From: Acidobacteriota bacterium | GTDB taxonomy: Bacteria; Acidobacteriota; Vicinamibacteria; Vicinamibacterales; UBA8438 | DNA: 44,749 bases | Direction of reading: 5' to 3' | NCBI GenBank assembly: GCA_021296475.1 | Contig: JAGWAJ010000007.1 | Span: 1,868 to 46,616 of the forward strand | In this document: one piece after another, positions 1 through 8,296 of the stretch | Position numbering within the stretch: the first letter of the stretch is position 1 | Layout: each line of letters starts with the position of its first letter | Made by a program: the position numbers and the translations under genes | The notes under the pieces: generated by a model | What the model was told of the DNA's origin: nothing | Databases searched by the model: none | What the model saw: only the letters and a program-made list of their open reading frames with translations

Positions 1-345
1 CCCCCCCCCCACCACCAGCCCCGTCGCGCTCTGCGCTGGCTCGCGGCTGCGCGCCTCTGGCCGGGGCGGCGCGTGCGCGTGATCGACTGGTCGTCGTCCG
101 GGGTGTTGATCGAGGCCGGCGTTCGGTTCGCCCCCGGCCGGACGGTGACGCTGCAGTTTCTGGCTGAGCGCGGACACCTGCTGGTTCGGGGGGATATAGT
201 GCGGGCCGCGGTGGCTGCAATCGGTCCGGGTGGCCTGCGCTATCGCGCCGCCGTAGCTTTCGACAGGCCGACGGATTTCAGTCGTCCGCGCGAGGCTCCC
301 CACCGGCCGGGCGACCCGGTCGCCCGGGGGCGGGCGGACGGGTAG
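1..345 (+). CDS. PilZ-domain protein, 5'-truncated by the window edge
   Basis: The frame is open from base 1 to the TAG at 343-345, so the gene probably starts outside the window; a GTG at 73 is an internal possible start. The visible part reads as a PilZ c-di-GMP-binding fold: an arginine-rich stretch (residues RR followed by VRV) precedes the D-W-S-S-S-G motif encoded around 82-99, matching the RxxxR...(D/N)xSxxG signature of the family, followed by alternating beta-strand sequence (VTLQF, LVRGDIV, YRAAVAF). The last 20 or so residues are Arg/Pro-rich and look disordered. PilZ proteins act as cytoplasmic c-di-GMP receptors; which output this one controls cannot be read from here. The AAA+ regulator starts 71 bases downstream on the same strand, so the two may be co-transcribed. 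The PilZ call is fairly secure; the start is unknown. Confidence 0.6.
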   Translation, partial: PPPHHQPRRALRWLAAARLWPGRRVRVIDWSSSGVLIEAGVRFAPGRTVTLQFLAERGHLLVRGDIVRAAVAAIGPGGLRYRAAVAFDRPTDFSRPREAPHRPGDPVARGRADG

Positions 346-416
346 ATGCTACACGTCGATACAGCGCGGCGGCGCGGTTGGGCGCGCCACGGCTTCGGTT
401 GGCAGCGGTATAGCGC

Positions 417-1469
417 GTGGCGATGGGCATGGCATCAAGTTTGATAGCGTTTCCACCGCCGGCAGGCACGACTGCCGCATCAGCCATGGTACGGAGCTCC
501 GACGCGCCGTCGCTCATCGGGACCAGTCGATCGATGGTTCGTCTCCGCCACGAGATCGAACGGATGGCGACCACCAGCTTCGCGGTGCTCGTGAAGGGGG
601 AGAGCGGGTCCGGGAAGGAACTCGTCGCACGCGCCATCCACCAGCAGAGCTCGCGATCCAAAGGACCGTTCATCGCCGTCAACTGCGCCGCGCTTGTCGA
701 GACGCTGCTCGAGGCGGAGCTCTTCGGGATCGAAGATCGGACGGCGACCGGAGTGCGCGGCCGACCCGGCAAGTTCGAGCTCGCCGACGGCGGGACTCTG
801 CTCCTCGACGAGGTTGCCGACCTTACCCTGCCGGCCCAGGCGAAGCTGCTGCGAGCGATTCAGGAGATGGCTGTCGAGCGCGTCGGCGGCCACAGCACAC
901 GCACGCTGGACACCCGCCTGGTGGTTGCGACGAATCAGTGCCTGGGCGATCTCGTGGCTGCCGAGCGCTTCCGGGCCGATCTGTACTACCGGTTGAGCGG
1001 CCTCGAGATTCGTGTGCCGCCGTTGCGCGAGAGACGTTCGGACATCCTGCTGCTGGCGGACTACTTCGTGCAACGCCACCCCGGCAGCCGGGACATACAC
1101 CTTTCCCCGGCGGCCGTCGACGCGCTGATGACCTACGACTGGCCGGGGAACGTTCGCGAGCTGCAACGGGTCATCGAGCGGGCGGTGACCCTGTCCCCGA
1201 CGGGACGTATCGCGCCCGAGGATCTGCCACCGCGCGTCACGGGGGAATATGCGGAGCGACTGCTGCCGTCTCTGGTGCGCGACGACACCATGCGCGCCTG
1301 GGGCAGCCGTTATGCGCGGCTGGTGCTCGACCGCTGCGACAACAACAAGCGCAAAGCCTGTCGAGTGCTCGGGATCAGCTATCACACGCTGCAGGCCTAC
1401 CTGCGATACCCCCGCCCGGCGCCCGGCGGCCGACCGCGAAAGCGCAAGGGACCGCCACCGGATCCGTAG
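417..1469 (+). CDS. NtrC-like AAA+ regulator with degenerate GAFTGA loop and Fis-type HTH
   Basis: This 350-residue protein has a short N-terminus (about 30 residues, no receiver or sensor domain) followed by the sigma54-activator AAA+ domain. Walker A is GESGSGKE at 61-68, Walker B is LLLDE at 128-132, the arginine-finger region is FRADLYYRL at 185-193, and WPGNVREL lies at 242-249. A Fis-like helix-turn-helix lies at about 299-330. In canonical activators the ELFG motif is followed by H-E-x-G-A-F-T-G-A. Here ELFG (101-104) is followed by IEDRTATGV, so the GAFTGA loop that contacts sigma54 is absent. ATP binding and oligomerisation look intact, so the protein may be a sigma54-independent regulator or a repressor-like derivative. 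The start is uncertain: GTG 417, or ATG at 423, 429 or 486. A tandem palindrome begins inside its stop codon region and could be its operator. Confidence 0.85.
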   Translation: MAMGMASSLIAFPPPAGTTAASAMVRSSDAPSLIGTSRSMVRLRHEIERMATTSFAVLVKGESGSGKELVARAIHQQSSRSKGPFIAVNCAALVETLLEAELFGIEDRTATGVRGRPGKFELADGGTLLLDEVADLTLPAQAKLLRAIQEMAVERVGGHSTRTLDTRLVVATNQCLGDLVAAERFRADLYYRLSGLEIRVPPLRERRSDILLLADYFVQRHPGSRDIHLSPAAVDALMTYDWPGNVRELQRVIERAVTLSPTGRIAPEDLPPRVTGEYAERLLPSLVRDDTMRAWGSRYARLVLDRCDNNKRKACRVLGISYHTLQAYLRYPRPAPGGRPRKRKGPPPDP

Positions 1470-1510
1470 ATGGGTAGCAACCACCCGCAGATGGGTAGCG
1501 AACTACCCGC
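1468..1510 (+). repeat. Tandem imperfect repeat with palindromic arms, candidate operator
   Basis: Two adjacent copies (1468-1488 and 1489-1510) share the core AGATGGGTAGC...CCCGC. The second copy is a perfect hairpin/palindrome, GGGTAG-CGAA-CTACCC (1493-1508). The first copy has the same arms with one mismatch (GGGTAG...CCACCC). The pair starts at the stop codon of the AAA+ regulator and ends 40 bases before the small membrane protein gene. Two half-palindromic sites about 21 bases apart, two helical turns, would suit binding of a dimeric or oligomeric regulator. The alternative is a weak hairpin in the mRNA. There is no T-tract, so it is not an intrinsic terminator. Confidence 0.5.
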
Positions 1511-1550
1511 GTGCGCATGACATACTGACGATACGGGGCGGGGGCTACGG

Positions 1551-1799
1551 ATGGGGAGCGTCGCAAGCGTGCTGCGGGTTCTGAGCGACTTCGGCGACGC
1601 GGCCGGATGGCTGGTTGCGGCCCTCGTGTTGTTTGCCTGCGGGCGACGCATCCTGAAGGAGAACGAGGCGGCGCACGCGGCAATCACCGAGAACGTGCAA
1701 GAGAATCGGAAGCGGATTGACGAGTTCGGCGGGACCCTTCACGCCATCGCCCGCGACGTCGCGGTTCTGCGCGACCGGTCCGACCGGGCGGGAGCCTGA
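1551..1799 (+). CDS. Small single-pass membrane protein of unknown function
   Basis: This 82-residue protein is not recognised. Residues about 19-33 form one hydrophobic segment (A-G-W-L-V-A-A-L-V-L-F-A-C-G). A charged, heptad-like helix follows from about 36 to 78 (many K, E, N, R and I/L positions), ending in RDRSDRAGA. The layout (short N-terminus, one membrane span, cytoplasmic or periplasmic coiled coil) resembles small haemolysin XhlA-like or scaffold proteins, but there is no specific match that I can defend. It lies just downstream of the AAA+ regulator and the palindromic repeat, so it may be that regulator's target. A purine-rich GGGGGCTACGG precedes the ATG. Confidence 0.5.
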   Translation: MGSVASVLRVLSDFGDAAGWLVAALVLFACGRRILKENEAAHAAITENVQENRKRIDEFGGTLHAIARDVAVLRDRSDRAGA

Positions 1800-1901
1800 G
1801 CCGCAAGCAAGCCGCAAGCCGGCGTCCGTCCGAGCCCCAGGGCGCCGCCGCTTCCGGTCGGAGGCCATGCGCCTGGCGGGAGCCCGTCTCGCCGGACGGC
1901 T

Positions 1902-4796
1902 TCAGTCCTCCGCGTACTCCGCCACCGGCGGGCAGGCGCAGACGAGGTTGCGGTCGCCGTGCGCGTTGTCGATGCGCCCGACCGGCGGCCAGAACTTGTC
2001 GTCGCCGACGAACGGCAGGGGATAGGCGGCCGCGCGGCGGCTGTAGGGGTGCCGCCACTCGTCGCCCGTCACCTCGCGCGCGGTGTGCGGCGCGCCCTTC
2101 AGCACGTTGTCCCGTGCGTCGGCGCGCCCGTCGGCAACCGCCTGGATCTCGTCCCGAATCCGCAGCATGGCGTCGCAGAAGCGGTCGAGCTCGTCGAGCG
2201 GCTCGCTCTCCGTCGGCTCGACCATGAGCGTGCCCGGGACCGGGAACGACACCGTCGGCGCGTGGAAGCCGTAGTCCATGAGACGCTTGGCGACGTCCTC
2301 CTCGGTAACGCCGGTTGCCGCCCGCAGGGGGCGCAGGTCGAAGATCAGCTCGTGCGCCACCCGGCCGTTGGCCCGGGCGTAGAGGACGTCGTAGCGGCCC
2401 TCGAGGCGCGCCTTGATGTAGTTGGCGTTGAGGATCGCGACCTCGGTCGCCGCCGTCATGCCGCGTGCGCCCAGCAGGCGGACGTAGGCGTGCGCAATCA
2501 GCAGGATGCTGGCGCTGCCCCAGGGTGCCGCCGCAACCGGCGGGATCGCCCGCGGGTCGGACGCGGGCACGTGGGGGTGCCCCGGCAGGTACGGCGCGAG
2601 GTGGGCGGCGACGACGATCGGTCCCATCCCCGGCCCGCCGCCCCCGTGCGGAATCGCGAACGTCTTGTGCAGGTTGAGGTGGCAGACGTCCGCTCCGATC
2701 CGCGCCGGGCTCGTCAGCCCGACCTGCGCGTTCATGTTGGCGCCGTCCATGTACACCTGCCCGCCGTGCTCGTGCACCACCGCGCAGATCTCGGTTATCG
2801 CGTCCTCGAACACCCCGTGCGTCGACGGGTAGGTGACCATCAGCGCGCTCAGTCGGTCGCCGTGCTCGTGCGCCTTCGCCCGCAGGTCGGCCACGTCGAC
2901 GTCGCCGTTCTCCGCACAGGCGACGACGACCACCCGCATCCCGGCCATGACCGCGCTCGCCGGGTTGGTGCCGTGGGCGGAGGCCGGAATCAGCACGACG
3001 TCGCGGTCCGCCGCGCCGCGGTCGCGGTGGTAGGCGCGTATCACGAGCAGGCCGGCCAGCTCGCCCTGGGCGCCCGAGTTGGGCTGCAGGGAGACGGCTG
3101 CGAAGCCGGTGACGGCCCGGAGGGCGTGCTCGAGCTCGTCCATCACCTGCCGGTAGCCCGCCGCCTGCGCGACCGGCACGAAGGGGTGCAGCCGACCGAA
3201 CTCCGGCCAGGTGACCGGGCGAAGCTCCGCGGCGGCGTTGAGCTTCATCGTGCACGACCCGAGCGGGATCATCGACCGGTCGAGACCGATGTCCTTCCGT
3301 TCCAGCCGGCGCAGATGGCGCATCATCTGCAGCTCGGAATGGTGCCGGTTGAAGACGGGGTGGGTCAGAAACGGCGTCGCGCGCCGGAGCGGCTCCGGCA
3401 GGCCGCCGGCCGGCCGGTCGCCGTCCGCTGCGGGCGCTTCTCGGTGCCCCGCGGCCTCCGCGAACACGCCGGCCAGCGCCGTGACATCGTCTTCGGTCGA
3501 CGTTTCGTCGAAGGCAATGCCGATGTCTCCGTCCGCGTGGTGGCAGAGGTTGATGCGGGCCCGCTCGGCGATCTGCCGCACGAGCGCGACGCGGGCGTCG
3601 CCTGCGGACCGGACCGAAACCGTATCGAAGAACGCGTCCCCGCGGCGGACGAAGCCGAGCGCGTCGAGCCGCCCGGCCAGCCGGCGGGCGAGGCCGTGCA
3701 CGCGCGCGGCAATCCGCGCCAGGCCGCCGGGGCCGTGGTAGACGGCGTAGAAGGCGGCGATGTTGGCCAGCAGGGCCTGCGCGGTGCAGATGTTCGACGT
3801 CGCCCGCTCGCGGCGGATGTGCTGCTCCCGGGTCTGGAGCGCCATGCGGTACGCCGGCCGCCGGTGCGCGTCGACCGAGACCCCGATGAGTCGACCGGGC
3901 ATCTGGCGCACGTACGCGTTGCGGGTCGCGATGAAAGCGGCGTGCGGGCCCCCGTAGCCCAGCGGGACGCCGAAGCGCTGCGCGTTGCCGACGACGACGT
4001 CGGCCCCCATCTCGCCGGGCGGCCGCACGAGCGTCAGCGCCAGCAGATCGCTGGCGACAATGGCGAGAGCGCCCGCCTCGTGCGCGCGGGCCGCGACGGC
4101 TCCGACGTCCCACACCGTGCCGAACGTGTCCGGGGACTGCACGAGCACGCCGAACGTCGCTCCGGGGGCGTCGCCAATCGCCTGATCGAGGGCGTCGGGA
4201 TCGGCCACGACCACCTGGATGCCGAGCGGCTCGGCACGACCGCGCACCACGGCGATCGTCTGCGGAAAGCAGCTCGCGGCCACCACGAAACGGTTCGCCG
4301 TTCCCGGCCGGCGGGCGCGGATCCGGTGGGCGAGCGTCATCGCCTCGGCCGCCGCGGTCGCCTCGTCGAGCAGCGAGGCGTTCGCGACCTCCATGGCCGT
4401 CAGGTCCTCGACCAGGGTCTGGAAGGTCAGGAGCGCCTCCAACCGTCCCTGCGCGGCCTCGGCCTGGTACGGGGTGTAGGGCGTATACCAGCCCGGGTTC
4501 TCGAGCACGTTGCGCAGGATCACGCTGGGTGTGACGCAGTCGTAGTAGCCCTGCCCGATGAAGGAGCGCCGGCGCTCGTTCCGGGCACCGACCGCCCGCA
4601 GCCGGTCCAGGTACTGCGCCTCGGGCTCGGCGTCCGGCAGGTCGAGGGGGCTCGGCAGGCGGATTCCGGCCGGCACCGCCTGGTCGACGAGAGCGTCCAG
4701 GGACGGAGCGCCCACCGCGTCGAGCATGCGATCGACGTCGGCCGCCCGCGAGCCGAGATGCCGGTGCTCGAAGAGGTCGGTCGCAGCCTCGCTCAT
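1902..4796 (-). CDS. gcvP: Glycine dehydrogenase (decarboxylating), P protein
   Basis: This is the P protein of the glycine cleavage system. It is PLP-dependent, decarboxylates glycine and passes the aminomethyl group to the lipoyl arm of GcvH. It is the single-chain form (about 964 residues from the chosen start), not the split alpha/beta type. The PLP-lysine motif N-L-H-K-T-F followed by a glycine-rich loop (H-G-G-G-G-P-G) is at residues about 709-724 (K711). The motif S-C-T-M-K-L-N is near 514-520, and the N-terminal half carries the usual YTPYQAE and SNICTAQ signatures. The ATG at 4796 was chosen because the residues after it ([15 protein letters not shown]) match the usual N-terminus. 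An ATG at 4835 in the same frame overlaps the end of gcvH and cannot be excluded. It is the last gene of gcvT-gcvH-gcvP. Confidence 0.97.
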   Translation of the reverse strand: MSEAATDLFEHRHLGSRAADVDRMLDAVGAPSLDALVDQAVPAGIRLPSPLDLPDAEPEAQYLDRLRAVGARNERRRSFIGQGYYDCVTPSVILRNVLENPGWYTPYTPYQAEAAQGRLEALLTFQTLVEDLTAMEVANASLLDEATAAAEAMTLAHRIRARRPGTANRFVVAASCFPQTIAVVRGRAEPLGIQVVVADPDALDQAIGDAPGATFGVLVQSPDTFGTVWDVGAVAARAHEAGALAIVASDLLALTLVRPPGEMGADVVVGNAQRFGVPLGYGGPHAAFIATRNAYVRQMPGRLIGVSVDAHRRPAYRMALQTREQHIRRERATSNICTAQALLANIAAFYAVYHGPGGLARIAARVHGLARRLAGRLDALGFVRRGDAFFDTVSVRSAGDARVALVRQIAERARINLCHHADGDIGIAFDETSTEDDVTALAGVFAEAAGHREAPAADGDRPAGGLPEPLRRATPFLTHPVFNRHHSELQMMRHLRRLERKDIGLDRSMIPLGSCTMKLNAAAELRPVTWPEFGRLHPFVPVAQAAGYRQVMDELEHALRAVTGFAAVSLQPNSGAQGELAGLLVIRAYHRDRGAADRDVVLIPASAHGTNPASAVMAGMRVVVVACAENGDVDVADLRAKAHEHGDRLSALMVTYPSTHGVFEDAITEICAVVHEHGGQVYMDGANMNAQVGLTSPARIGADVCHLNLHKTFAIPHGGGGPGMGPIVVAAHLAPYLPGHPHVPASDPRAIPPVAAAPWGSASILLIAHAYVRLLGARGMTAATEVAILNANYIKARLEGRYDVLYARANGRVAHELIFDLRPLRAATGVTEEDVAKRLMDYGFHAPTVSFPVPGTLMVEPTESEPLDELDRFCDAMLRIRDEIQAVADGRADARDNVLKGAPHTAREVTGDEWRHPYSRRAAAYPLPFVGDDKFWPPVGRIDNAHGDRNLVCACPPVAEYAED

Positions 4797-4824
4797 GCGC
4801 TCGCGTCCGCGGGGGACGGTCCGG

Positions 4825-5196
4825 CTACGCGACATGGGCGCCGTAGCCGCCGGCGTCGAGCAGGGCGTCGAGCTCGCCGGCGTCGCGCAGCTTGACCACG
4901 ATCAGCCAGGTCCCGTGCGGATCGGAGTTGAGCGTCTCGGGATGATCGGCCAGCGCGTCGTTGACGCGCACGACCTCGCCGCTGACGGGGCAGTAGAGGT
5001 CGGAGACCGCCTTGACGGACTCGACCGCCCCGAACTGCTCGCCCTGCGCGAAGGTCCGACCCACGGCGGGGAGCTCCACGTAGACCACCTCGCCGAGCTG
5101 CTCCTGCGCGTAGGCGGTGATGCCCACGTGCCCTTCCCCGTCCGCAACGCGGATCCACTCGTGGTCCTTGGTGTACTTGAGGTCCGCCGGGTACAT
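4825..5196 (-). CDS. gcvH: Glycine cleavage system H protein (lipoyl carrier)
   Basis: This 123-residue carrier shuttles the aminomethyl group between the P and T proteins on a lipoylated lysine. The lipoylation site is in [11 protein letters not shown] (K62). The N-terminus YTKDHEW is typical of the family, and the length is normal. The ATG at 5196 lies four bases after the gcvT stop and is preceded by AGGAG within the gcvT end (CCAGGAGCTGA), which supports both the start and translational coupling. A longer frame upstream overlaps gcvT and lacks family similarity. Confidence 0.97.
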   Translation of the reverse strand: MYPADLKYTKDHEWIRVADGEGHVGITAYAQEQLGEVVYVELPAVGRTFAQGEQFGAVESVKAVSDLYCPVSGEVVRVNDALADHPETLNSDPHGTWLIVVKLRDAGELDALLDAGGYGAHVA

Positions 5197-5200
5197 CGGC

Positions 5201-6319
5201 TCAGCTCCTGGCCCGCTTGTAGAACGGCATGCGGACGATGCGCGCCTGCGCCCGCCGGCCGCGTATGTCGACGGCAATCCCGTTGTCGACGGCGCCGTGT
5301 GCGGCCGGGACGTACGCCATGCCGATCGCCTTGCCGAGCGACGGCGCCCACGTCCCGCTCGTCACCCGGCCGACCCGCTCGCCGTCCGCGTAGACATCGT
5401 AACCGGCGCGCGCGATGCCGCGGTCGAGCATCTCGAAGCCGACGAGCCGCCGGCGCACGCCCGCCGTGCGCTGGGCCGAGAGCGCCCCCCGGCCCACGAA
5501 GTCTCCCTTGTCCCAACCGACGATCCACCCGAGGCCAGCCTCGAGCAGCGTCGTCGATTCGTCCATGTCCTGGCCGTGGAGCCGCATCGCCGCCTCGAGG
5601 CGCAGCGTGTCCCGGGCGCCGAGGCCCGCCGGGCGCAATCCGACGGGTGCGCCGGCGTCGGTCAGCGCCGCCCAGACCGCCTCCGCGGCCTGGGGCGCGA
5701 CGAACAGCTCGAAGCCGTCCTCGCCGGTGTAGCCCGTGCGGGAGATCGTGGCCCGCACGCCGGCCACCTCGCCGTTCGCGAACGTGTAGTAGCGGAGCCC
5801 GTCGAGCTCGACCGCCGTCAGCCCCTGCAGGATCTCCCGCGACCGCGGCCCCTGCAGCGCCAGCAACGCGTAGCGCCGGCTGGTGTCGACGGCCACGGCG
5901 TCTTCCTCGGATTCGAGCGCGGCCGAGATCCAGTCCCGATCCTTGCCCGTGTTGGCCGCGTTGACCACGAGCAGGTAGTGGTCCGCGGCCAGCCGGTAGA
6001 CCAGCAGGTCGTCGACCGGCGTGCCGTCCGGGTACATCAGCGCCGAGTACTGCGCATGGCCGACCTCGAGCCGGCTCGCGTCGTTGCTCGTGATCCGCTG
6101 CACGGCCGCCAGCGCGTCGCGGCCCGCGATCTCGATCTCCCCCATGTGGCTCACGTCGAAGAGCCCGGCGGCGGTGCGAACGGCGCGATGCTCGTCGCCG
6201 ATGTCGGTGTACTGCACCGGCATCTCCCAGCCGCCGAACGTCGTCATGCGGGCGCCGAGCGCGCGGTGCCGGGCGTGCAGCGGGGTTTTCCTGGGGGCGG
6301 CGGACGGAGCTTGCATCAT
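5201..6319 (-). CDS. gcvT: Aminomethyltransferase, glycine cleavage T protein
   Basis: The T protein transfers the methylene unit from aminomethyl-GcvH to tetrahydrofolate and releases ammonia. About 372 residues are encoded from the paired ATG codons at 6319/6316. The N-terminal signature is visible (FGGWEMPVQY, then GLFDVSHMGE), as are N-D-A-S, the folate-binding region SRTGYTGEDGFELF, GLGARDTLRLEA and a C-terminal GxAYVP. A longer frame extends to 6367, but its first 16 residues are not family-like. It is the first gene of the gcvTHP operon. I looked for a glycine riboswitch in the roughly 260 bases upstream and found no recognisable one. Confidence 0.96.
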   Translation of the reverse strand: MMQAPSAAPRKTPLHARHRALGARMTTFGGWEMPVQYTDIGDEHRAVRTAAGLFDVSHMGEIEIAGRDALAAVQRITSNDASRLEVGHAQYSALMYPDGTPVDDLLVYRLAADHYLLVVNAANTGKDRDWISAALESEEDAVAVDTSRRYALLALQGPRSREILQGLTAVELDGLRYYTFANGEVAGVRATISRTGYTGEDGFELFVAPQAAEAVWAALTDAGAPVGLRPAGLGARDTLRLEAAMRLHGQDMDESTTLLEAGLGWIVGWDKGDFVGRGALSAQRTAGVRRRLVGFEMLDRGIARAGYDVYADGERVGRVTSGTWAPSLGKAIGMAYVPAAHGAVDNGIAVDIRGRRAQARIVRMPFYKRARS

Positions 6320-6579
6320 TGGCGGCGGGCGTGTCTCAACCGTACTATGGGCCTTCCGGGGGGTCAAGGCTGCGAGCCGAGTGTCCCCGCGACGGCTCTG
6401 CAGTGGCCGTGGAACGGCCGGCGGGCGCCATGACCGAAGACGAAATCCGGCCAGCGGTTTCGCAACTCGGGCTGAGGTGCCGGGCGGTCGCGGCGATGGC
6501 GATCGAGGCCAGATTCCAGCCGTTGCTTGTTAACGAGTGGCTGTGCCTCTCGCGTCACGGAGTGGTCCGCGGTTCGGCG

Positions 6580-7137
6580 TCAGGACGAGAAGACATCGTC
6601 CATGCGGAGTTCGAGGCCGGCGAAGAGCGGCGAGCGCAGCGTCTGTCCCCGCCCGAAGGTGTGGGTGGCCGCCAGCACGCCCCCGCGTTGGCGGTGGATC
6701 GCGACGGTCTCGGCGATCGGGTCGACCAGCCAGTACTCCGTCACGCCGTATGTGCTGTACAGCTCGCGCTTGATCCCCCGGTCCTTGTCGGCGGTCGATG
6801 GAGACAGTATTTCGACCACGAGATCGGGTGCGCCCCCCACCTTCTCGCCGTCGCTCAGCAGGCCTTCGCGCTCCTGGGACACGAACAGCAGGTCTGGCTG
6901 GACGACGTTGCGGTTGGACAGGAACACGTCGCAGGGGGCGTAGAAGAACTCCCCGAGGTCGTGTTCCTCGATGAACTGGCTCAGCCTTTGGCCCAGGCGG
7001 CGCTGCACCTTCTGGTGCTTGAGATTCGGGGCAGGAACCATGATCAGATCACCGTCCAGCAGTTCGTAGCGCGTGTCCGCAGGTGTGGCGAGGTAGTCCT
7101 CGTAGGTGAGCTTGACGACCTGTTGGATGGTGGCCAC
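6580..7137 (-). CDS. Uma2 family endonuclease (DUF820), PD-(D/E)XK fold
   Basis: This 185-residue protein belongs to the Uma2/DUF820 family, putative restriction-endonuclease-fold nucleases common in Cyanobacteria, Chloroflexi and Acidobacteria. Visible features are the N-terminal TYEDYLATPADTRYELLDG, the acidic motif V-V-Q-P-D (D82), then P-D-L-V-V-E-I-L-S-P-S-T (E109) and a basic D-K-D-R-G-I-K-R (113-124). Together these form the expected D...E...K active site. The GTG at 7137 was chosen because GGGAGAA precedes it at proper spacing and the family N-terminus begins there. It stands alone, with no methylase partner or transposase nearby. The biological role of the family is unknown; recombination or domesticated-transposon functions have been suggested. 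Confidence 0.85.
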   Translation of the reverse strand: MATIQQVVKLTYEDYLATPADTRYELLDGDLIMVPAPNLKHQKVQRRLGQRLSQFIEEHDLGEFFYAPCDVFLSNRNVVQPDLLFVSQEREGLLSDGEKVGGAPDLVVEILSPSTADKDRGIKRELYSTYGVTEYWLVDPIAETVAIHRQRGGVLAATHTFGRGQTLRSPLFAGLELRMDDVFSS

Positions 7138-7206
7138 GTGGGTACTTCTCCCGTTGCCTGGGTGATCGTGAGGATCATGATAGCGCGGGTGGGTCGCCGA
7201 GGATGT

Positions 7207-7222
7207 CGCCTCCTGCGAGGCG
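7207..7222. other. GC-rich hairpin between aminotransferase and Uma2 genes
   Basis: CGCCTC-CTGC-GAGGCG forms a perfect six-pair stem with a four-base loop in the 227-base interval between the aminotransferase stop (7365) and the Uma2 GTG (7137). It has no T-tract. It could weakly terminate aminotransferase transcripts or be incidental in GC-rich DNA. Nearer the Uma2 gene, a TATCAT hexamer on the minus strand (about 7177-7182) is a possible -10 box, but I see no matching -35. Confidence 0.25.
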
Positions 7223-7364
7223 CCGTGCTCTCGCCCCAGGCCCGGTGCGGCGTACGTGCGCGAGGGGGTTCGCATGGTCCGCCTGGTCGGAGGACAGTTC
7301 ACCACCGCAGGCGTTCGATCCCGGCGGCGGCGGTCGGCTTCCGCCCACCGGTGCACCTTCGACG

Positions 7365-8243
7365 CTACGCCGTCGCGGTGCCCCGCGCCCGGTGCCGGAA
7401 CTCATCGCCAAGCGCGCGCGTGACCGGACCCGGCGCCCCCGCGCCGACCGGGCGGCCGTCGAGCGTCGTCACGGCGAGCACCTCCCGCGTAGTGCTGGTG
7501 ATGAACATCTCGTCGACGGCCTCGAGCTCCTCGAGCCGCAGCACCTGCTCGCGCACCGGGATCCCGATGTCCGGGCCGACCTCGAACAGGAAATTGCGCG
7601 TCACGCCCTCGAGCAGGCCGGTGGCGAGGGGCGGCGTCAGCGCTTGGCCGCCGCGGACCAGGAAGACGTTCGACTGGGCGCACTCGGCGATCTCGCCGCG
7701 GTAGTTGCACATCAGGGCCTCGTCGGCCCCGGCGCGGAGCGCCTCCTGCATGGCAAGCGCGTTGTTGAGGAGGTTGTTCGACTTGATCCGGGGGCTCAGG
7801 GCCGCCGGATGGTTGCGCAGGAGCGACGAGACCACCAGCTTGACGCCGCGCTCGCGGACCGCCGGGGCGACCTCGCGGTGGGGACGGACGATGATCACCA
7901 GCGAGGGCTCGGGGCAGGTGGCGGGGTCGTAGCTGAGGTCGCCGACGCCGCGCGTCAGGAGGAGCCGGATGTAGCGCTCCGGCGGGTCGTCCGCCTCGAC
8001 GGCAGCCATCGTGGCGGCGATGCGCGCCTCGAAGGCGGCATCGTCCAGCGGTACGGCGAGGCCGATGGCGGCGGCCGAGGCGCGGAGCCGGCGGAGATGG
8101 CGATCGAGCAGGAACGGGCGGCCGCCGTACGTGCGCAGGGTCTCGTACACCCCTGCTCCGTAAAGGAAGCCGTGGTCGAAGACCGAGATGGTGGCCTGAC
8201 GGTCGTCGGTGAGGCGTCCGTTGACGTTGACGGCGATGCGCAT
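7365..8243 (-). CDS. Class IV PLP aminotransferase (IlvE / PabC / D-amino acid transaminase family)
   Basis: This 292-residue fold-type IV PLP enzyme has FDHGFLYGAGVYETLRTY near residues 22-39 (the family's D-xG-xxxGxxxFE signature), the conserved R-H-L-x-R-L and the PLP lysine in P-R-I-K-S-N-N (K154). The C-terminal S-N-V-F-L-V, G-x-L-x-G-V-T-R and E-M-F-I-T-S-T-T-R-E segments are also present. The closest matches by motif are branched-chain aminotransferases and 4-amino-4-deoxychorismate lyases, which I cannot separate by eye. The family would make branched-chain amino acids or p-aminobenzoate. It is divergently oriented to nnr, with only 53 bases between the two starts. Confidence 0.85.
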   Translation of the reverse strand: MRIAVNVNGRLTDDRQATISVFDHGFLYGAGVYETLRTYGGRPFLLDRHLRRLRASAAAIGLAVPLDDAAFEARIAATMAAVEADDPPERYIRLLLTRGVGDLSYDPATCPEPSLVIIVRPHREVAPAVRERGVKLVVSSLLRNHPAALSPRIKSNNLLNNALAMQEALRAGADEALMCNYRGEIAECAQSNVFLVRGGQALTPPLATGLLEGVTRNFLFEVGPDIGIPVREQVLRLEELEAVDEMFITSTTREVLAVTTLDGRPVGAGAPGPVTRALGDEFRHRARGTATA

Positions 8244-8296
8244 GGGTCATTCGTACCATAATTCCCCTGGCCGGAGGCTGCCGGACCGGACCCGCG

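Noticed and set aside
1-10. Poly-C run at the window start as a feature
   Set aside because: Ten C's at the very edge encode Pro residues in the open PilZ frame and may reflect sequence or contig edge quality; nothing functional can be claimed.
1959-4895. Long plus-strand reading frame opposite gcvP
   Set aside because: Same cause: it has low-complexity Arg/Val/Asp composition and no motifs, while the opposite strand is unmistakable GcvP.
6320-6579. Glycine riboswitch upstream of gcvT
   Set aside because: The minus-strand leader shows no recognisable conserved core of the glycine aptamer; only a small GGCCGT-GGA-ACGGCC hairpin (6405-6419) is visible.
7310-7330. tRNA-like GTTCGATCCC near the aminotransferase stop
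   Set aside because: The putative T-stem does not pair, and no acceptor or anticodon stem is found.
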